DNA from: Kutzneria buriramensis
GTDB lineage: Bacteria; Actinomycetota; Actinomycetes; Mycobacteriales; Pseudonocardiaceae
Assembly: GCF_003387475.1 (NCBI RefSeq)
Contig: NZ_QUNO01000015.1
Span: forward strand, 248,001-312,000
Reading direction: 5' to 3'
Length of the DNA stretch: 64,000 nucleotides
Shown: in pieces, positions 60,934 through 64,000 of the stretch
Layout: each line of letters starts with the position of its first letter
Position numbering within the stretch: position 1 is the stretch's first letter
Notes under the pieces: generated by a model
Told to the model about the DNA's origin: nothing
The model's database searches: none
Seen by the model: the letters and a program-made list of their open reading frames with translations, nothing else
Made by a program: the position numbers and the translations under genes

Positions 60934-62576
60934 TGAGGATGTACGACTTCGTGGTCGTCGGCGGCGGATCCGCCGGCAGCTGCCTGGCCAACCGACTGTC
61001 CGCCGACGCGAGCGTGAAGGTGCTGGTGCTGGAGGCCGGCCGCCCCGACTACATCTGGGACGTGCTGGTGCACATGCCGGCGGCGCTCACCATGCCCATC
61101 GGAAACCGCTTCTACGACTGGAAGTACGAGTCCGAGCCGGAGCCGGCGATGGGCGGCCGGCGCATCTACCACGCGCGCGGCAAGGTGCTGGGCGGCTCGT
61201 CCAGCATCAACGGCATGATCTTCCAGCGCGGCAACCCGCTGGACTATGAGCGGTGGGGCGCGGACGAGGGCATGAAGTCCTGGGACTACGCGCACTGCCT
61301 GCCGTACTTCAAGAAGATGGAGAACTGCCTGGCCGGCGCCGACGAGTGGCGCGGCGGCGACGGGCCGCTGGTGCTGGAGCGCGGGCCGGCCGACAGCCCG
61401 CTGTTCAAGGCGTTCTTCCAGGCCGTGCAGGAGGCCGGCTACCCGCTGACCAAGGACGTCAACGGGTACCAGCAGGAGGGCTTCGCCCCGTTCGACCGCA
61501 ACCTGCACCGCGGCCGCCGGCTCAGCGCCGCCCGCGCGTACCTGCACCCGGTGCGCAACCGTCCCAACCTGACGGTCAAGACCCGGGCCTTCACCACCCG
61601 GATCCTGTTCGAGGGCACCAAGGCCGTCGGCGTCGAGTACGTCCAAGGCGGACGGACGCAGCAGGTGCGGGCCAACGAGGTGATCCTCTGCGGCGGCGCG
61701 ATCAACTCGCCCCAGCTGCTCCAGCTCTCCGGTGTGGGCAACGCCGCGGAGCTTCAGGAGCTGGGCGTCGACGTGGTGCACGACCTGCCCGGCGTGGGGG
61801 AGAACCTCCAGGACCACCTCGAGGTCTACATCCAGTACGCCTGCACCAAGCCGGTCTCGGTCGCGCCGTACATGAAGTGGTACAACAAGCCGCTGGTCGG
61901 CCTGAAGTGGTTGTTCCGCAAGGGACCCGGCGCCACGAACCACTTCGAGGGCGGCGGCTTCGTGCGCAGCAACGACGATGTCGCCTACCCGAACCTGATG
62001 TTCCACTTCCTGCCCATCGCCGTGCGCTACGACGGCTCGCTGCCGGCCGGCGACCACGGCTACCAGGTGCACGTGGGCCCGATGTACTCCGACGCCCGCG
62101 GCTCCGTGAAGATCACGTCGAAGGACCCGCGGGTCAAGCCGGCGCTGCGGTTCAACTACCTGACCACCGAGCAGGACCGCCGCGAGTGGGTCGAGGCCGT
62201 CCGCGTCGCGCGGAACATCCTCACCCAGCACGCCTTCGACTCCTACAGCGGCGGCGAGATCTCACCCGGGCCGTCGGTCCAGACCGACGAGGAGATCCTG
62301 GCCTGGGTGGCCAAGGACGGCGAGACGGCGCTGCACCCCTCGTGCACGTGCCGGATGGGGGTGGACGAGCAGTCCGTCGTGGACCCCGAATCCCTTCGGG
62401 TGCACGGGGTCGACGGGCTGCGGGTCGTCGACGCGTCGGTGATGCGCTACGTCACCAACGGCAACATCTACGCGCCGACCATGATGATCGCGGAGAAGTC
62501 CGCGGACCTGATCCTCGGCCGGCAGCCCCTGCCGCCGGTCGAGGTGGAGTTCTACCGCCACCGGGAGCAGTCATGA
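60933..62576 (+). CDS. betA: GMC oxidoreductase, choline dehydrogenase-like
   Basis: A 547-residue GMC flavoprotein with FAD motif [22 protein letters not shown] signature 1 ([28 protein letters not shown]) and catalytic His region HPSCTCRMG. Signature 2 is [16 protein letters not shown]. It should oxidise choline to betaine aldehyde. ATG 60933 overlaps the aldehyde dehydrogenase stop (TGATG); ATG 60939 is possible. It is coupled to the permease by ATGA. Confidence 0.9.
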   Translation: MRMYDFVVVGGGSAGSCLANRLSADASVKVLVLEAGRPDYIWDVLVHMPAALTMPIGNRFYDWKYESEPEPAMGGRRIYHARGKVLGGSSSINGMIFQRGNPLDYERWGADEGMKSWDYAHCLPYFKKMENCLAGADEWRGGDGPLVLERGPADSPLFKAFFQAVQEAGYPLTKDVNGYQQEGFAPFDRNLHRGRRLSAARAYLHPVRNRPNLTVKTRAFTTRILFEGTKAVGVEYVQGGRTQQVRANEVILCGGAINSPQLLQLSGVGNAAELQELGVDVVHDLPGVGENLQDHLEVYIQYACTKPVSVAPYMKWYNKPLVGLKWLFRKGPGATNHFEGGGFVRSNDDVAYPNLMFHFLPIAVRYDGSLPAGDHGYQVHVGPMYSDARGSVKITSKDPRVKPALRFNYLTTEQDRREWVEAVRVARNILTQHAFDSYSGGEISPGPSVQTDEEILAWVAKDGETALHPSCTCRMGVDEQSVVDPESLRVHGVDGLRVVDASVMRYVTNGNIYAPTMMIAEKSADLILGRQPLPPVEVEFYRHREQS

Positions 62577-64000
62577 GTGTCGGCAATTCCTCCAACGACG
62601 ACGGCCATGGGGTAACGGAGTTAGGGTACAAGCAGGAGTTCGAGAGAACCCTGGGCAACTTCCACACCTTCGCGGCCGGTATCAGCTACATCTCCATCCT
62701 CACCGGCACGTTCCAGATGTTCTACTTCGGCTTCTCCGTCGGCGGCCCGGCCAACTGGTGGTCGTGGCCGATGGTCTTCGCCGGCCAGCTGATGGTGGCG
62801 CTGTGCTTCGCCGAGCTGTCGGCCCGTTACCCTGTCGCGGGCTCGATCTACAACTGGTCCAAGAAGCTCGGCAACCCGCACGTGGCCTGGCTGGCCGGGT
62901 GGATGATGCTGGTGGCCTCGATCGTCACGGTGGCGTCGGTGGCGCTGGCCTACCAGATCACGCTGCCGCAGATCGCCGACTTCTTCCAGATCGCGCCGGA
63001 CAGCGCGGTGAACGCGGTCATCCTGGGCTCGGTGCTGATCGTGTTCAGCACGGTGGTGAACGCGTGGAGCACCAAGCTGATGGCGCGGATCAACAGCGCC
63101 GGCGTGTTCATCGAGCTGATCGCCGCGGTGCTGCTGGTGGTGCTGTTCGCGTTCGAGATCGTGCGCGGGCCGCAGATCGTGCTGGACACCGCCCACAAGG
63201 GCGACGGCGTGACACTGGGCTACTTCGGTGCCTTCCTGGTCGGCTCGCTGGCGTCCGCGTACGTCATGTACGGCTTCGACACCGCCAGCTCCCTGGGCGA
63301 GGAAACCGTTGACCCGCGCAAGAACGCGCCGCGGGCCATCCTGCGCGCGCTCATCGCCTCGTTCGTCATCGGCGGCCTGATCCTGCTGCTGGCGCTGATG
63401 GCCGTGCGCAACATCAACGCGCCGGAGCTGAGCACCATCGGCCTCCAGTACATCGTGATCGATGTGCTGGGATCGGGGTTGGGCAAGGTGTTCCTGGTCG
63501 CGGTCGCCATCGCGATCACCGTCTGCATCCTCGCCGTGCACACCGCCGCCATCCGCATGACGTTCGCGATGGCCCGGGACAACAACCTGCCGGCCGGTTC
63601 GTGGCTGGCCAAGGTGCACGGCAAGCAGCGCACCCCGGTCCGGCCGGCGGTGCTCATCGGCCTCATCGCGATCGTGCTGCTGGTGGTCAACATCGGCCAG
63701 CCGCAGATCTTCCAGCTGGTCACCAGCATCGGCGTGGTGCTGATCTACGTGGCCTATCTGCTGGTGACGCTGCCGATGCTGATCGCGCGGCTGCGCGGCA
63801 CCTGGCCGGGCAAGGACGCGCCGGCCAAGGGCTTCTCGTTGGGGCGCTGGGGATTGCCGGTGAACATCCTGGCCGTGCTGTGGGGCGCGGGCATGGCGAT
63901 CAACCTCGGCTGGCCGCGTAGCGAGGTCTACAACCCGACCCCGCCGTTCCACTGGTTCCTCCAGTGGGGTGCGGTGCTGTTCGTGGGTCTGGTGGCGGCG
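62573..64000 (+). CDS. APC family amino acid/choline-type permease, C-terminus beyond window
   Basis: At least 476 residues, open at the window end. It starts at ATG 62573, overlapping the betA stop as ATGA. The N-terminus ([33 protein letters not shown]) and later [46 protein letters not shown] are features of the APC superfamily (amino acid permease 2 / GABA-permease type). About eleven membrane helices are visible. Operon context suggests uptake of choline, betaine or a related amine. Confidence 0.9.
   Translation, partial: MSVGNSSNDDGHGVTELGYKQEFERTLGNFHTFAAGISYISILTGTFQMFYFGFSVGGPANWWSWPMVFAGQLMVALCFAELSARYPVAGSIYNWSKKLGNPHVAWLAGWMMLVASIVTVASVALAYQITLPQIADFFQIAPDSAVNAVILGSVLIVFSTVVNAWSTKLMARINSAGVFIELIAAVLLVVLFAFEIVRGPQIVLDTAHKGDGVTLGYFGAFLVGSLASAYVMYGFDTASSLGEETVDPRKNAPRAILRALIASFVIGGLILLLALMAVRNINAPELSTIGLQYIVIDVLGSGLGKVFLVAVAIAITVCILAVHTAAIRMTFAMARDNNLPAGSWLAKVHGKQRTPVRPAVLIGLIAIVLLVVNIGQPQIFQLVTSIGVVLIYVAYLLVTLPMLIARLRGTWPGKDAPAKGFSLGRWGLPVNILAVLWGAGMAINLGWPRSEVYNPTPPFHWFLQWGAVLFVGLVAA

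Overview
The window is high-GC DNA with dense, strongly GC3-biased genes, many GTG starts and ATGA or TGATG gene junctions. Gene content (a SigC-like ECF sigma factor, two Ser/Thr protein kinases, polyprenol-phosphate mannosyltransferase, a fused indolepyruvate:ferredoxin oxidoreductase, LAL and ROK regulators, many secreted glycosidases) points to a filamentous actinomycete, probably of the Pseudonocardiaceae (Amycolatopsis, Kutzneria or Lentzea type). I saw no tRNA, rRNA, CRISPR array or transposase.

Layout. 1-4534: an adenylate-forming enzyme cut by the window edge, a secreted BNR-type protein, a YoaK membrane protein and a class C beta-lactamase-like hydrolase. 4577-18501: a polysaccharide locus. 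One overlapping operon encodes a secreted GH16 glucanase, GH75 chitosanase and GH18 chitinase, each with a ricin-B (CBM13) module. Next come a second GH16 enzyme, a ROK regulator, an Opp/Dpp-type ABC importer and a GH1 beta-glucosidase. Together these could break the beta-glucan, chitosan and chitin of fungal walls outside the cell, import the oligosaccharides and hydrolyse them inside. 18502-18940 is a pile-up of palindromic repeats. 18941-27127: DUF3089 hydrolase, a small helical protein, a degenerate methyltransferase, a large LAL regulator, an orphan YcaO protein, and a GlxA/isochorismatase pair. 27197-30838: a copper module (CopC-CopD, a zinc-finger anti-sigma protein fused in frame to YcnI, and a divergent SigC-like sigma factor). 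30935-42361: mannosyltransferase, two kinases, two two-component systems and envelope proteins. 42518-46439: indolepyruvate oxidoreductase with a divergent AsnC regulator. 46605-52165: small conserved genes, a quinone reductase with a divergent HxlR regulator, a cold-shock protein and a membrane protein. 52125-64000: a choline/betaine/sarcosine catabolic region (soxBDAG, IclR regulator, Rieske ferredoxin and reductase, aldehyde dehydrogenase, choline dehydrogenase-like GMC enzyme, APC permease).

The most unusual signals are: (1) a three-copy composite operator, GTTGCR-N13-GTTGYG-N6-RCAAC, before soxB, the Rieske gene and the aldehyde dehydrogenase, which defines a probable IclR regulon; (2) an uninterrupted anti-sigma/YcnI fusion beside a SigC-type factor with a recognisable ECF promoter; (3) the three-enzyme wall-lysis operon; (4) several families of dispersed palindromes, one with covarying stems in three copies, others that supply protein N- or C-termini.
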